Shown one piece after another: positions 1 to 12,282 of a DNA stretch of 64,000 nucleotides (position 1 is its first letter; every line of letters starts with the position of its first letter). Under the pieces are notes generated by a model that made no database searches, was not told the origin of the DNA, and saw only the letters and a program-made list of their open reading frames with translations. The stretch comes from Phycomyces blakesleeanus NRRL 1555(-). Taxonomy: Eukaryota > Mucoromycota > Mucoromycetes > Mucorales > Phycomycetaceae. Location: positions 1,426,001 through 1,490,000 of the forward strand of contig NW_017265139.1 in NCBI RefSeq assembly GCF_001638985.1, read 5' to 3'. The translations under genes were made by a program, and so were the position numbers.

Positions 1-384
1 TGCGAACAATACACGAGGATCCTTGAGGAGCTGCCTAATCGTTTTATGCATATACATGTATATAGCAAATGGGTTCACTTTATCATTGAATAACACAAAC
101 AGAAGAGCTGGAAACCTACGCGCGAAGCATGTTGGCCAATGTGTGATCCTCACGCTCGATTCTAAATGTCGCAGCATTGGGAATTCGTGTATCGACTTCC
201 ATCTCTACCCTTTAATACAAATACATGCATATTTTATTTATTTTAAATAAGAAAAAAAAAGAGTTTGTGTAGATGATTCGATCCATGAGTTTTGTGTAGG
301 AAAAAAAAGGATGATCGTCTTCGACACTTACTTCTTTCTTCCTTCAGGAATCACAAATAACTCAAAACGATCGGGTGCGTTCAT
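1..384 (-). CDS. RPB11: RNA polymerase II subunit RPB11, 5' part (cut by window edge)
   Basis: RPB11 pairs with RPB3 in the alpha-like assembly platform of RNA polymerase II in the nucleus. On the minus strand the exons are 384..332, 209..120 and 34..1, joined by GT-AG introns; the last runs off the window. The joined protein starts MNAPDRFELFVIPEGRK, continues TRIPNAATFRIEREDHTLAN and then QLLKDPRVLFA, which are the hallmark segments of the eukaryotic RPB11 / archaeal RpoL family. The DHTLAN motif is the family signature. All three splice phases agree. About 58 codons are visible out of roughly 115-120 usual for the family, so about half is missing to the left. The start ATG at 384 faces LSM4 across a 494-bp shared upstream region. 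Confidence 0.93.
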
Positions 385-878
385 TATGTACTGATTTTGC
401 CTGTAAAAATATGTGTGGGTAGATAATTAGGTAGGTGGTTGGACGATGAGAATCTAACCAAGGCAAAAAAGGTATATGTATGTGTGTAGATGTTGGTAAT
501 ATACGTCATTTGTGTGTGACTTTCTCTTTTCCAACTCCCAAAGCTCTCATTTCTCTGGAGGTTTGAAACAGTCGATCTAATCTTGACGTGTTAAAAAGAA
601 CAAGTAGGTTTAAAAGCTTGGGAGCGAGAAACACTAAGAAATATATGATGCAGATAAAGGACACATTTTGGATGATGAATAATTTCTAAACATCAATTAT
701 CGTGTGTAATTAGACTTTTCTTGTTATTATTATCATTATCACTAATCTTTCTTTGTGACAAGTCACTGCTGCACTGCACTATAGTACTCTACGCACGCAT
801 ATACATATCTACACATTCACACACGCACAAGCACATACGCCCGAACGCACACAACACACAACACCCAACAAAAAAAAA
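385..878. other. Intergenic, shared upstream region of RPB11 and LSM4
   Basis: This is the 494-bp gap between two divergent start codons. It is rich in short T and GT runs and CA/ACAC runs just before the LSM4 start (about 800-870). I see no ORF or RNA gene. By position it should contain the promoters of both genes. Confidence 0.6.
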
Positions 879-1286
879 ATGCTGCCATTGTCCCTTTTGC
901 ACACGGCTGCCGGCCATCCAATGCTGGTCGAACTGAAGAATGGCGAAACATTTAACGGTCATTTGGTCAGCTGTGACAACTTTATGAACCTTACGTTGCG
1001 TGAGGTTATCCAAACCTCACCAGATGGAGATAGATTCTGGAGACTCCCCGAGTGTTATATTCGTGGAAACACCATCAAATATCTAAACGTGCCTGAAGAA
1101 ATTGTGGACATGGTAAAAGAAGAAGAAGGAAGACAAAGACAGATGAACCAGCGAGGACGTGGCCGGGGTGGACGCGAGAATGGCTTCAATGGACGTGGTG
1201 GACGCGGTGGACGCGGTGGCGGAGAGGGTAGCCGAGGTCAAAGTCGAGGCGGAGGACGTGGAGGATTGGGTGGACCTAGACCATGA
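879..1286 (+). CDS. LSM4: U6 snRNA-associated Sm-like protein LSm4
   Basis: LSm4 is a subunit of the LSm1-7 (cytoplasmic mRNA decay) and LSm2-8 (U6 snRNA) rings. This is a single 135-residue exon starting at [20 protein letters not shown], the canonical LSm4 N-terminus. Sm1 ([20 protein letters not shown]) and Sm2 (about residues 59-70, [14 protein letters not shown]) are both present. The tail from about residue 88 is made of RGG/GRGG repeats, as in other LSm4 proteins, and is a likely arginine-methylation and P-body aggregation segment. An A-run lies directly before the ATG. Length fits the family. One of only two genes here without an intron in the visible model, apart from the small ORF downstream. 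Confidence 0.95.
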   Translation: MLPLSLLHTAAGHPMLVELKNGETFNGHLVSCDNFMNLTLREVIQTSPDGDRFWRLPECYIRGNTIKYLNVPEEIVDMVKEEEGRQRQMNQRGRGRGGRENGFNGRGGRGGRGGGEGSRGQSRGGGRGGLGGPRP

Positions 1287-1801
1287 GAGAACAAATGTAT
1301 GTGTGCGTGGACTTGGCTGTACAGCAGACTATAACTATGCAGCTAAGCCAGGTAGTTGGAAGAATATATATATACAATTTATATATATGTACATATATGT
1401 ATTTATATATGCGCATTTATGTCTTATGCGAGATTCGGCAGTATCGGTTCTTTACTACTGGTTATTTCTTCTTCTTCTTTAATCTTAAAGATCCAAAGCA
1501 AAATAGAGATGGTTTAATGGGCAATTAAAATCGACTGCACATGCAAGATGACGAGGATGTTGTGATGCAGATGCAAGGATCTTTCCGAGTATTCCTTGCC
1601 AAAAGGCATTTATCTAATGTGTTCTGATACCAACCACACGAGGACATTAGAGATATACAAACATGACATTCTGGATGTTATAAATTGTGTTTGGGAAGAA
1701 CTATCTAAAGGCTTCTTTAAGAATTCGTTCATCTCTTTCTTCCTTCCTTTCTTCATTTTTCTTTGTTTAATTCTTACACTATCAAAAAGAAACACTACAC
1801 A
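1287..1801. other. Intergenic / LSM4 3' region
   Basis: AT-rich 3' flank of LSM4 with TATA-type runs around 1365-1410 and a CTT run near 1468. Open frames here are short and biased in composition; none has family features. Confidence 0.5.
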
Positions 1802-1990
1802 ATGCCCAACGTTATGATTGATCAGCAGCAATCCTTAGACCGCTCAGACAAAAGTCAACGTCGTGTTACATTTTCTAGGGTTGTCATTCTCAACCATTCG
1901 AGTGTATTTGTTATCGTACAAAATGACGATTTACCACAAAGAGGGCTAGTCCGTCGTATCAGTGAACGGTCCAAGGAGCTCAAACTATAG
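1802..1990 (+). CDS. Possible small protein of unknown function (62 aa)
   Basis: An ATG-initiated frame of 62 residues starts MPNVMIDQQQSLDRSDK and ends RRISERSKELKL. It is richer in charged residues than chance AT-rich frames here. Two short motifs stand out: RRVTF, which fits the RVxF docking consensus for protein phosphatase 1, and RRIS, which fits a PKA-type site. I do not recognise the family. It could also be a chance frame in the 3' flank of LSM4, or an exon of a longer gene, since there is no clear promoter or splice evidence. Confidence 0.3.
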   Translation: MPNVMIDQQQSLDRSDKSQRRVTFSRVVILNHSSVFVIVQNDDLPQRGLVRRISERSKELKL

Positions 1991-2708
1991 ACTCTGCTGT
2001 AGTTTATGTATTTCCCTTTTGTTGTCGGCACCAAAGAAGTTATCCAACCCCAATACATCCTTAACAAGGCACTAGAAATAAGGCATAGCTCTTGAGCTTA
2101 TCACTATCATGTACAAAACAAATTACCCTATCTTCTATCTATCTATACATATATTTCAATATTCAAGAAAAAAAACAAAAATGCTCCAATTTATACAAAA
2201 ATAACAACTACAAAATAAACTGTTGATCCAGTTCTGTTTAAATATTAATCGGCAAATAACAAAAAAAAAGATTTGGATATTCTAAATGTAAATTTAAATA
2301 TTTCGATATTTATTTATTTTTCTAATTTAACATATACATATATAGCTACTATTTAAGCCATAAAACGGGCCTTTTACCCTTTGTCTCTTTTTATTATTAT
2401 TATTTGTATAGAAGTAGTGCTATTTATTTAGTTATTTATATATTATTGACAATTAAAATTCAAAACTAGCCAAGTATGAGACATAGAAACATTTCTGGTT
2501 AGTTTGATAGTGCAAACAAAAAGAAATCATTGGAAATGTTGAAATGCTTTATTATTATTTTGCAAATATTATTTTGTTTGGTAGATTAAGTATAAAGTAA
2601 TGAGGTAAGATTAGTAAATTAAAAAGTAAAATAATAGTTAATTAAAGGATAAAGTATATATATGTATATATAGATGTGTGTGTGTGTGTATGGGTATATA
2701 ATACATAA
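1991..2708. other. Intergenic, no gene seen
   Basis: Very AT-rich 0.7-kb stretch between the small ORF and the 3' end of the OPT transporter on the other strand. It holds TATT and GT runs (2670-2690) but no coding frame or RNA gene that I can support. Confidence 0.5.
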
Positions 2709-4952
2709 TTAAGGACAGTTGTCACCAAGCTGTTCGGGGCAAGAACCAACAAAAACGTGGCCTTCAACACCAGCGATGGTAAAGACAGCTTGGACAATGG
2801 CAGAAATACCCTGACCAGCAATCATACCACCAGCACAACTGTACATAAAGTCTTCGTGTTTCTTGGGGAAATATCTTTGCCAGATACGAGAACCACACCA
2901 TCCAATGAACATTGAGAGAGGGACTTCAGGGGTTGTGTTAATCATAGCAATACCAATGGCACTGATTGAGGGGAAGTATGGAAGGAATCTCTTGGGGACA
3001 AAGATGTTACGCAAAACTGGGCCAGCTCCACCAACAACAGCGCACACTACGGTGACAATGATACAAGAACGGCTCAACGGGTCGCCATCGCCAGTCAAAA
3101 GCTTGGTAACATTGTACCATGCACTGACAGCAACGAGAGCAAACTCGCACTTGGCATTCATGTCAGGATCGATAATACAGGGGTATGCATCAGCAAATAA
3201 GATGAAGAGACCGACGGCGATACCAATGGCAAAGAATGAGGCAACAAACTGGGACAAGAACTGGGAGCGGGGAGAGGCACCAACAAGCTGGCCAGTCTTA
3301 AGATCACCAACCATGTCGACAGCCTGGGAGGCAGCAGAAGCACTGATGTTACCAGCCATCAAGTTGTTCTTCTGGAGATGTTTGAGATCATCGGCAGGCA
3401 TTCTGGCGAATACAAGCTGGGACATTTTACCGATACTTCCAACAGGGTTAATATCAGTTTCACCAGTGGCCTGGAGACCAACGAAGGCGAACAAGAAACC
3501 AAGAATGACGGCAATAATTGATTGGTAAACGGGCATGCCAAAGTACTCGCCCATGATAGCACATGTGAAGATGATGGAGATGAAGGTACCAGAGGCCCAC
3601 CACCAGGTAGGTACAAGCTCTGAGGCCTTGAAGATCTCATCGGGATCAAGTTCAGTCTTGATTCTGTCGTCTTCATGAACAGTCTTACGGAATATATGGA
3701 TCTTGATAAGGTGGTAAGCATGGATTGCAGCATCACGAATGCTAGCACCACCACTCTTTACACCACGCCAGAGAGCGTCGTAGTGAATGAAAAGCTCGGC
3801 AAAGGATGAGATAACCATGAGGGCAATACCGGGCCACAGGAAGAAGGACTGGGTGGTTTCACCTGCGGCTGTGAAACCGTAGGGCTGAACGAAACTGCCA
3901 TTGGCAACCATACAAGGACCAATGACACCAAATACAACAACACTTGTGACAAAGAAAGTGACGACAGTACTACCGGGAGTCATCAAACCAGCGCCAAAGA
4001 AGGGGAAATCAAAGTGGAAATTCCATCTCCAGGCAACATCAGCGCTCATGAGAGGGGCATAGTTGGCAGCATGACCAATCCAGTACAAGACATGGACTGA
4101 AAAGAGGAAGGAAAAGGTAAGTTTGGGTTGGATCCTTGTTGTTGTTATTATTATTCTTATTCATTGGTGTAAGGGTACTTACTAACTTCGAAGAATGGGA
4201 CAAAGTATGCAATGACGTTCCAGAAAAAGGTAGTGAAGAACCAGATACCCATCCATTTGGCCTTGCGCATGGCATCACGCTCGCCCTCGACGGTGTCGTG
4301 GAGAGATATGATGGTAATTGCCGAAGCACGGGGAGTAGGGAAAGTTAGGTTCTGCTTGACAATGAACTGTTGACGGAGAGGTACGGCAAAAAAGAGACCA
4401 TAGAAAGCGGCAGAGATTGTGAAGAGGACAAGGGCAGCAGCATCTTCGCGGGGAGTAGTCATCAGTCCAAGTTTATACATGGCGGGGATACCGGATACAA
4501 AACCGGCAGACAGGCCACCAGAAGTGGTGGCAGCAGATTGAGCAGTACAGTTTTCTTTAGCACCAAAGTAACCACCACCCCATTTTGGCGGCAGGATACG
4601 TGAGAGGGGCTTGATGATTGCAAAAGAGAAAATGGCACCAAAAAGGGAGGCACCAAAGGTCCATCCGATCTTCAGACCAAGGTATGTGTTTGAGGCAGCT
4701 ATTGTTTTTTTTTTAGAAAATTTAAAGAGGGGATTAGGATGCTGTTCTGGAATCGATTGATCAAGTCAACTTGCCTACAAGACAACCCAAGAGAGAACCG
4801 ACAATTGATGCACGCCAGGTGAATTGCCATTCCTCGATGATTTCTTCTTTGATTGATTTGCTGTTTACAGAAAGTTTCTCATCAGTGACGACCTCTTTGG
4901 TTTCATGGATCTCGTATTCGGTCTTGTCCTCGATTGACTCAGGTTTGGCCAT
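2709..4952 (-). CDS. OPT-family oligopeptide / metal-chelate transporter
   Basis: Multi-pass membrane transporter of the OPT family, which imports small peptides or metal-ligand complexes with protons; the substrate cannot be told from sequence. Exons 4952..4775, 4698..4183 and 4096..2709 give 693 residues, normal for the family. Signature segments are AASNTYLGLKIGWTFGASLF (from about residue 60), KENCTAQSAATTSGGLSAGF, and ETDINPVGSIGKMSQLVF, which holds the family NPG-like motif. The N-terminal 40 residues are hydrophilic and acidic (cytosolic). The AASN..YLGLK form resembles the YSL-like branch more than the yeast OPT1 branch. Intron 1 uses a GC donor (GCAAGT): only this splice gives the family sequence LVAASNTYLGLK. 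A large open frame on the opposite strand (2863-3528) is a shadow. Confidence 0.93.
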
Positions 4953-7900
4953 CTTGGAGGTTCGATGCGCTTTTGAGCTTAATGCGAGATGATAAGAAAA
5001 CAAGATGAGAAAAGCTTCTGGTTTTTATATATATATATATATTTAATTATTATTATTTTTTTTAAAAAAAAAAAGTGGCGCAAATAAAATGGAAAGTTAG
5101 ATATGTCAAATGCACCAATAGCGCTTTATTGGAAAGCACATAATACCTGGTTTTGGTACGATTGTGTTTCGATGTGCCTTTTTGCCTATTTATTTTCTCT
5201 ATTTTTGGTCCGATCTGATCCAGATCAACCAATTTTTATTTCGCACGCCATCAGTTCACAAATCTTTCTCCTCTATGAACGGACCTCTTGTCAGTCCCAC
5301 TTTAGGAAATACAAGCCGTTTTTGGACATGAAGTAGTTTGTGTACGAGGGAAAACTAAATCTTGGATCACAAATCAGGTTTTACAATGCCAGTAAGAGGG
5401 TTGTAACTGAATTCCACAAGTCAAGTGCTCGCATGTACCGAGAATGGCAATAGAACATTGGTATTTATTCGATTTCATGAATAATAGTATATCTTTGTTA
5501 CATTTCTGTTGATAAAAAAAAGTATTGGAGTTCCCTCAATCCAACGATCAAAATTAAGTTTCTCTATTTCTTTCTTTTAACTCTATCTTGTGGAAATGAT
5601 CTTTTATAAGGTCACGTAGTCTCTCTCTCTCTCTCATCCTCTTAATATTATAATTAATTCTTAGCTTAATATACAGTCAATAGAATAATAAATTTAAATT
5701 TTATATATACAATATTTAGCTATTTTTATGTTAGGATAAGGAATCGACACAGAAAAATTCCTTATCCTATATTTTTAATGGAGTTATATATAATAGATAA
5801 ACCTTTTTTGGACTCTGACTTCCAAGACTTGGGTTGTACTGGAGATTTGGGTAGTTTGGGCTCAATTTACTGTATGACCAAAAGAAAGGGAAAAGAATGA
5901 TTTTTTTTTTGCATGGTCTTCATTTTATTAGTGACTGTCTATCTATCTATCTATTTGACCAACTGGCTGGTTGGCTTGGTTGACTGATTGTATCGATTAA
6001 ACAGTGAGGTGATTTGGTGTGATTTACTAGTGCCATGATTTATGGTATTGCCAAAAAAAAAAGAAGGATGTTGGCATTTATGAAATAAATTATGTGGTGA
6101 TTAAAGAGCCATGACAGCTATGTACAATAATACATCATTAAGATATTAAAGGAAACAAATTTCAAAAGGTAATTATAAAATAATTATTATTATAAAATTG
6201 AACAAATTAATTCTCTAGATACAGGCTAATAATATGAGCTTAAAAGGTTTGTCAACCTCTTTAATCTTATTACACATTTTATGACTTCTTCTAAAGGGCG
6301 ATCGGGGTGTAACAATATGTTTGTTCTATTGGTACACAATTATATAAATAAAGGTTGAAAAGGTGTTCCGATTGATACGGAACTAATGCACCCTGGTTTA
6401 CCTGTGACAATTGAGTGTAAAACACGATATAGGCATCCAATGTGGTTCTCGTATGATCCCGACTTTCACCTATAGGACTAGTCTGTCTAACCCACCACAT
6501 AGTAAATGCTTGTACAAAATTAATTGTATATTTCTTGGTTGTATTTAATTATCTATATCTTTTTTATTTTAATTTGAAGTATAGTTCATTACACTATAAT
6601 TGCAAGAATACGAAAATAAAATAAAAATTACGTTATAATTCAATTTTTTTTCGTCTTTCTTTGAGGGTTATTTTTGTGCTTGGTGCGCAGTTTTTTTTTG
6701 TAAATTACCAAGAGACACCAATTGTGCATTGGAATATGCCTTTTAATGCATTTACATATGTACATATATAAATATGCACTCTATCATTATTAATAAACCA
6801 AATTGTGTCTGTAAACCTTGTCAGATTACATTGTTGGCAATAAATACCATAAAAATCGTCAAGAAGAATTCGTAGGCTTCTAAAAAAAATTGGTTTTTTT
6901 AAAATACCAAAAAAAAAGTAGTTCTAAACACAAAAACCAAATTCAGGGTATTGGTTCAAAATTAATATAGGTGATCTTTTTCTTTTCTTTCTTGTTTTTC
7001 TTTTTTTCAGAATTCCACCCCTTAACTACACAAGATATATATATATATATACAGAGAGATAGAGATAACCAGGTATTTTTAATTCTTGATATGCTTTCAG
7101 GGAAATTCAGTCTTTAAAGAAGAAAACCTTGACATGAAAAGAGTAATAAAAAGATTACTTGGTAATGTTTTTGTGAAGCCTAACACAAAAAATCAATCGA
7201 AGAGCTCAATGCTCTTGCTAGAATTCATTCTATTCTTTTGTGAGTATCAATAAAGACTAAAATATAATCCTATAGGAAAATTTATTAGAAACTCTTTATG
7301 TTTCTGTTTTTGTTTTTGTTTCTTTTTTTTGCTGTATTTCTTATTTTTATTTAATTTTTTGTGAAAATCTAGCCCTGGTTCACTCCAGACCAAATGCTTG
7401 CATGTTACAATTTGTACAAATTATCTTAACATTGAAGTACACATTTTTTCTTTTCTTTTTGCTATCACATTATGATAAAAGGCATGTGTTTTTGTATAAA
7501 ATCAGTCTGTACCACTGCAGTCATTAATTTTGTGTTTGAATAATTAAATATGTATATAAAAGACTTGGTGCAAATTCACGAGCACCTTGCCCAACCACCA
7601 AGCAAATACAATATATATATATATCTGCCTGCCTGTCTGTCTGTCTGTCTAAAAAGAAAGTTACAGAGTTGTGCAGATAAAATGCAATATCTATATTCTA
7701 TTAAACCAGACCCTTTTTTTTTCTCCCTTCTCCTTTTTATATAAAGGGTGCTTTATTAATAGGGTATTTTACAACGATCTAATAAATATTTTCCCCCTCT
7801 AATATACCCCCTCCTCTCCTCTTTCTATTCTTCTATTTAACTTAATTTATATATATAGCCTTTGTTAGCTTCAGACCCCTTTTTATTTATTTTTATAGAA

Positions 7901-8504
7901 AAAATGTAATTAATTATCCTAATCATAATCATAACAATAGCTATTGTAACTTTAATTAGAACTGCAACTGTAACTTTGTAATTGTAACTACTGTAATTTT
8001 GGAACTATTATTTTTTAATTGTAATTTTTGTAATCGTCATTATTATAGCTGTAATTGCTGCATTGCAACTTCTGTAACTTCTGTAACTTCTGTAACTGCT
8101 GTAATTATAACTGTGATTGTAAATTATAGCTTTAACTCTAATTAAACTTATTTTTCAGTGTTGATTCTCACTTGTAATTCTTATTCATATGTTTTTATTA
8201 ATTTGCTTTTATTCCCCTTCCTATATTTACTAATACCACCACCACCACCATTAATAATAATAATAATACTATTATTAATATTATTCAGTATTAGTATTAG
8301 TATTAGTATTAGTATTAGTATTATGTTGTACTATACATACAATTGATTTTTTTTTCTATTCATCATCTAATCTTGCAATCTCCATTATCCTTGAAAACAA
8401 TAATACACCTCCTCTCCCCCTAGATTTTCTTTGTATAAAAATATAAGCATACACACATATACATATACATATACATACATACATACACACCCACACACTT
8501 ATAT

Positions 8505-8539
<35 letters not shown>

Positions 8540-8609
8540 AACAAATATATATTTACTTATTTACTTTCTTATATCCCTTTACCTTGAGATCTCCCAGTCT
8601 CTTAATATT
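4953..8609. other. Gene-poor AT-rich region
   Basis: A 3.7-kb stretch between divergent OPT and DHHC genes. It contains TA runs (5026-5042, 8515-8538), TCTA and CTGT runs (5939-5953, 7630-7650), GTAACTNCT-like degenerate repeats (7930-8120), an ATTAGT run (8285-8325) and one strong hairpin near 5732. The only frames over 60 codons, for example 5103-5336, have no recognisable domain. I see no tRNA or rRNA gene. Confidence 0.5.
5732..5769. other. Perfect 13-bp inverted repeat (hairpin)
   Basis: The arms are 5732-5744 (core AGGATAAGGAAT) and 5757-5769 (core ATTCCTTATCCT), separated by a 12-nt loop. This is the strongest perfect hairpin I noticed in the gene-poor stretch. It has no adjacent T-tract that would suggest a terminator and no obvious gene association. 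It may be chance, a regulatory palindrome or the scar of a small element. Confidence 0.5.
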
Positions 8610-10682
8610 ATGTCCATTTGGGCAATCTCTAAACGCTGGCTACATTCTGGGGACGGAATATCTTTCTGGGAACGAAACGAATGGCATCGTCGACATGGAT
8701 ATCATCTTCCAGTAGATTTCTACCTATTGTCTCAATGGATCTGTTCATTTTTACTTGACATTGGATTCTTTTATTTCCTCAACTTCTTTACTGCCGATTT
8801 ATCAGCATCAGAGCTGGTCATTGCAAGGAAATTAACAACAGATTGGGATCTTGATGATCAATCCAATCCAACAGAATGGTCTCAATGGCCATGTGCAGCC
8901 TGGAGCTGGCAAATATCCTTTTTATAAAAGAAAAAGAGAAAGAAAGAAATTATCATTATCATTAATAATGTCTGTTGTGATTGTAATTGTGGATATTACT
9001 CTTTATATATATTTACTATTGTGTATTTCCTTTACCATCTATTTACATCATGATATTTTTTAGCATTAGTGTCAAGGCCTTGAGCATAATTACGTCTTTT
9101 ATTCATACAGAGGATCCTGTGGTCACATCTCAACGAGACCATGTTCCAAGAAGCAAGACATATATGCGTCGGTTTGGCGTGTCTGTAATTGACAGCAGAA
9201 CAGGAGTGTGCAACATCTGCCGGGTCAGAGTGTAAGCCAAAATTGTATATTATTTTATAAATGTACTGCTCAAGAAAAAGAGGAAGAAGGAGAAAATTAA
9301 AGAATAATTACTTTCTAGATCACACACAACTCACCACTGTAAGCTGTGTAATAAATGTGTATCGGGTATGGACCATCATTGCAAATGGTTGAATTGTTGT
9401 ATTGGGGATCAGAATTACAAGTAAGAATCCGGCTAAATGTTATTTATTCTGGTCACAGCAACACTCGCACAAACGAATACACATAAACATATACATATAT
9501 GTATGTATGTATGTATCCGTTTGTGCGTTTGTGCGTTTGTGCATTTATTGCATTTAATGGACAAACTAGTTAATGCTGTCTACAAAGATACTTCTTGTCA
9601 CTCGTTGTCCTTGTATTTTCCGCTCTACTGTGGTATACGTGCATCGCTTTACATGTCGTTTCAATGAGTATCCAAACAAAACCTCATTTTGTTGGTCATG
9701 GTAAATTATTGATTTCTTCTTCTTCTTTCTAAAACCACAAGGAAAAACCAAACAAATACAAATACGAAGAAACATTGACTTTAATCTAAATTATTTTCCC
9801 CTTCCTTTCCCCCCTCTTTGTTTACGGTAGTGATCAATATGCTTGATCTTAATCTGTCTCCGCTTGAAGCCGAGGCAACACAAACAACGTTGGTTCAGTG
9901 GGTCTATTTCTCAATGGTTATGGCTACTGTCATTGGAATACTCTCACTGATTGGCCTGATTGGAATGGCTCGTCTGTTATTGTTCCATATGAAACTAAGT
10001 AAGCCAAATTTTCGTTCACACACACACCCCTTTTTTTTCTTTTTTTTTAAACCACAAACCAAAAGGTTATCTTGGTATGACCACGATCGAGTTCATCAGT
10101 CTTCCATCAAATACACCCCTATATGACGATGATGATGATGACTATGAAGACGATTTTTATCTAGAAGATGCAGAACAAGGTAACCCCTGGCGTAAACCGT
10201 GGGCATCCGGAAGATCAACCAAAGGGGTTGGTCGCACAATTCAGCGACGGGCAAGACGATGGCTAAGGCCATGGCGTAACTTGATCAGAAGAGTATGGCC
10301 GTCTCAAGGCTATCTTTTCGGTCGGCCGTATCGACGAATACAGATATGCGTTGCAGACAAAATGCCGTGTATTGGTGACGTACATGAAAAGAGGCACACA
10401 GAAGAGTATGACAGATTACCAGAGGCTTACACAGATGTCCAACTGGAGGATATGCTGGCTACTCAGACGATTCGACCTGCCATCGATTCACGGGACAGTG
10501 ATTTGGATGAAGAATTGGACGTGTCTGTTTTGGTAGAGAAGGACACAGGAACGGAACGGGGACCTAGTAAGCTTGCTTGGTTACTAGACATATCAGAAGA
10601 GGAAGCATTACGATATCAAGCACACACCAGACCAGGCTTGAGACAAGAGATAAGAAAGAATGTGGAGGATCACGAGAAATAG
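8610..10682 (+). CDS. DHHC-type protein S-palmitoyltransferase
   Basis: Integral membrane enzyme that attaches palmitate to cysteines of target proteins. Exons: 8610..8908, 9064..9231, 9319..9420, 9588..9700, 9831..9998, 10066..10682, giving 488 residues. The cysteine-rich domain reads CNICRVRV then [20 protein letters not shown] then NCCIGDQNY; the catalytic DHHC is residues 174-177 with Cys177. A pair of membrane segments precedes it and two follow ([19 protein letters not shown] and a segment ending [15 protein letters not shown]). The TTxE motif (MTTIEF) lies just after the last one. The C-terminal 200 residues are hydrophilic with a run of Asp. The N-terminal [17 protein letters not shown] resembles the ZDHHC1/11 type. 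The first intron is uncertain: a GC donor (gcaaat, 8909) and a weak GT donor (about 8879) give the same phase. Confidence 0.9.
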
Positions 10683-10913
10683 CGAGCTCTTTTTTTTTAA
10701 GAAAATAAAAATAAATCCCTCTTATTCCACTGGCAGAAATCTCGCAGCAAGGCAGTTAAAGAAGTCCTGATCAGTCAACAGTCACTACACAGGATAAGAA
10801 ATGACAGTGAGAGTGAGAGAGTAAAAGAAAAAAGAATAAGTAAGAGTGTCAGGTTGATGATTATTGCTATTATTGTTTTGAGTTGGTTTAACCGTATGAG
10901 CTAAAGAAGGCTT

Positions 10914-10944
<31 letters not shown>

Positions 10945-11238
10945 TTTGTGATTTATTTATGATTTATGATTTATGATTTATTTATTTATTTATTGTGTTA
11001 AGCTTGTATACATGTATAATTTTCAGTATAGTTTGAACAGGTTTTATTGGCGTAAAATAACTAAAGATTGTGATTTTTTTTGTACGCCTTGGTTACTGAA
11101 ACTTTTGGTCGTAAATTTTTATCATTTTAACATAATGAAAAAAAAAGCATAAATAAATAAATAAATAAATATAGATAATATAATCATCATTTCGTTGTAT
11201 CTTTCTCTTGAACCTTCAATTCCTCTACAACTTCACTC
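10683..11238. repeat. Intergenic with TTTA microsatellite
   Basis: The 556-bp gap between the DHHC and arrestin-like genes is dominated by a (TTTA)n tract with ATTTATG variants at about 10913-10994, and a short (AAAT)n tract at 11143-11171. No other feature is seen. Confidence 0.7.
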
Positions 11239-12282
11239 ATGTCCTTGTCTATACATCTCAATACACCCTGGGTTCTCTTTGACAGAAAATCCTCGGCTCA
11301 TCTTGGAGGGTTTGTCAAACTATCTCAAGCATCTTATCTTCCAGAGACAGTTCGGCTCCAATTCATCGGGACAGAATACGCAGGCAATGAATGTAAACAG
11401 GTTTGCGAGCACACACTCGACATCGAAGGCTCAAACAAATGGATAATCGCAAAGGACGAAAAGGATCCGAGATTAATGTTCACTTTCGACCTGCCCAACC
11501 ATTTACCTGGTTCGTTTCAAGCAAGCGCGTACGATGGTGGGCTAGAGTACAATTTGGTGGCTTCTACTCAAAGCGCAAAAGGTGAAATTCATGCTGTACA
11601 GCCAATCGTTATTACCCGCAGTCCGGTTCTTCAGCCACCAAGACTGTGTTGGGGAACATCTTCTTCACCTCTCAGACGGTGGCACTATGAAGTCGAAGCT
11701 CCTCAGGTGTTTTGTCTACACCAGACTCCCTCTCTCAAAGTCCGTGTCCGCTCAGCCTTACATAGACCACACTTCCAGGCAACACTCGAAACCTGCCTTA
11801 TTGGTATTCAGCTGTTTGAATCTGTTCGGATAGGGTAAATATAAAGCCAGAATAACATTACTTGATAAAAACCCAACCGTCAATGACTCATTGTGGAGTA
11901 AATGTATTTTAGAAAAGAAGCTGTTCCAAAGTCAGAACCTTTGATCACCTTGACACAACTACTTGTCGCACCGTCTCTGTCGTGGAACTCCCCTTGCGAA
12001 ATAGCAATACCAGCCGAGTTTGAGCGATTGCCAAGTGCAGATCTATCAACGCCTCTTCAGAGTATACAGCATCGACTCCGTATCACGCTTGCCTTTTGTA
12101 ATGCCCAAGGCGAGTCTGACCACGTCAATCAAGAGTTTCCTATCACTGTTATTTCTGGAGAAAAATCTAAAGAGAGTATTCGGCATCACAGAGAAGAGTT
12201 TGGGTCTGACAGCGAAACAAGTAGTTTAGACAGTGCTCTTGGTGTTCGTACATTTTGTTACTCGTCTTCTTCCTCCATGTAA
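11239..12282 (+). CDS. Arrestin-like domain protein
   Basis: Exons 11239..11834 and 11913..12282 give 321 residues. The start SIHLNTPWVLFDRKSSAHLG followed by GFVKL and VRLQFIGTE matches the opening beta strands of the arrestin N fold (P-x-V-x-L, G-x-V, I-x-L-x-F-x-G). A central segment, LMFTFDLPNHLPGSF, matches the family strand with conserved P and GSF, and the second half, beginning near residue 135, fits the arrestin C domain. In fungi such proteins (ART/Rod1/Rim8 types) act as adaptors that recruit the RSP5 ubiquitin ligase to membrane transporters. This one is short and I see no PPxY motif, so an RSP5 link is only possible. The C-terminus is Ser-rich. Confidence 0.75.

Noticed and set aside
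2863..3528. 221-codon open frame on the plus strand
   Set aside because: It lies antisense inside the OPT transporter exon, has no recognisable domain and is explained as a shadow of the conserved gene.
5103..5336. 77-codon ATG frame near the OPT promoter
   Set aside because: Composition is hydrophobic and aromatic as expected from AT-rich DNA, no family is recognised and it sits in the OPT upstream region.
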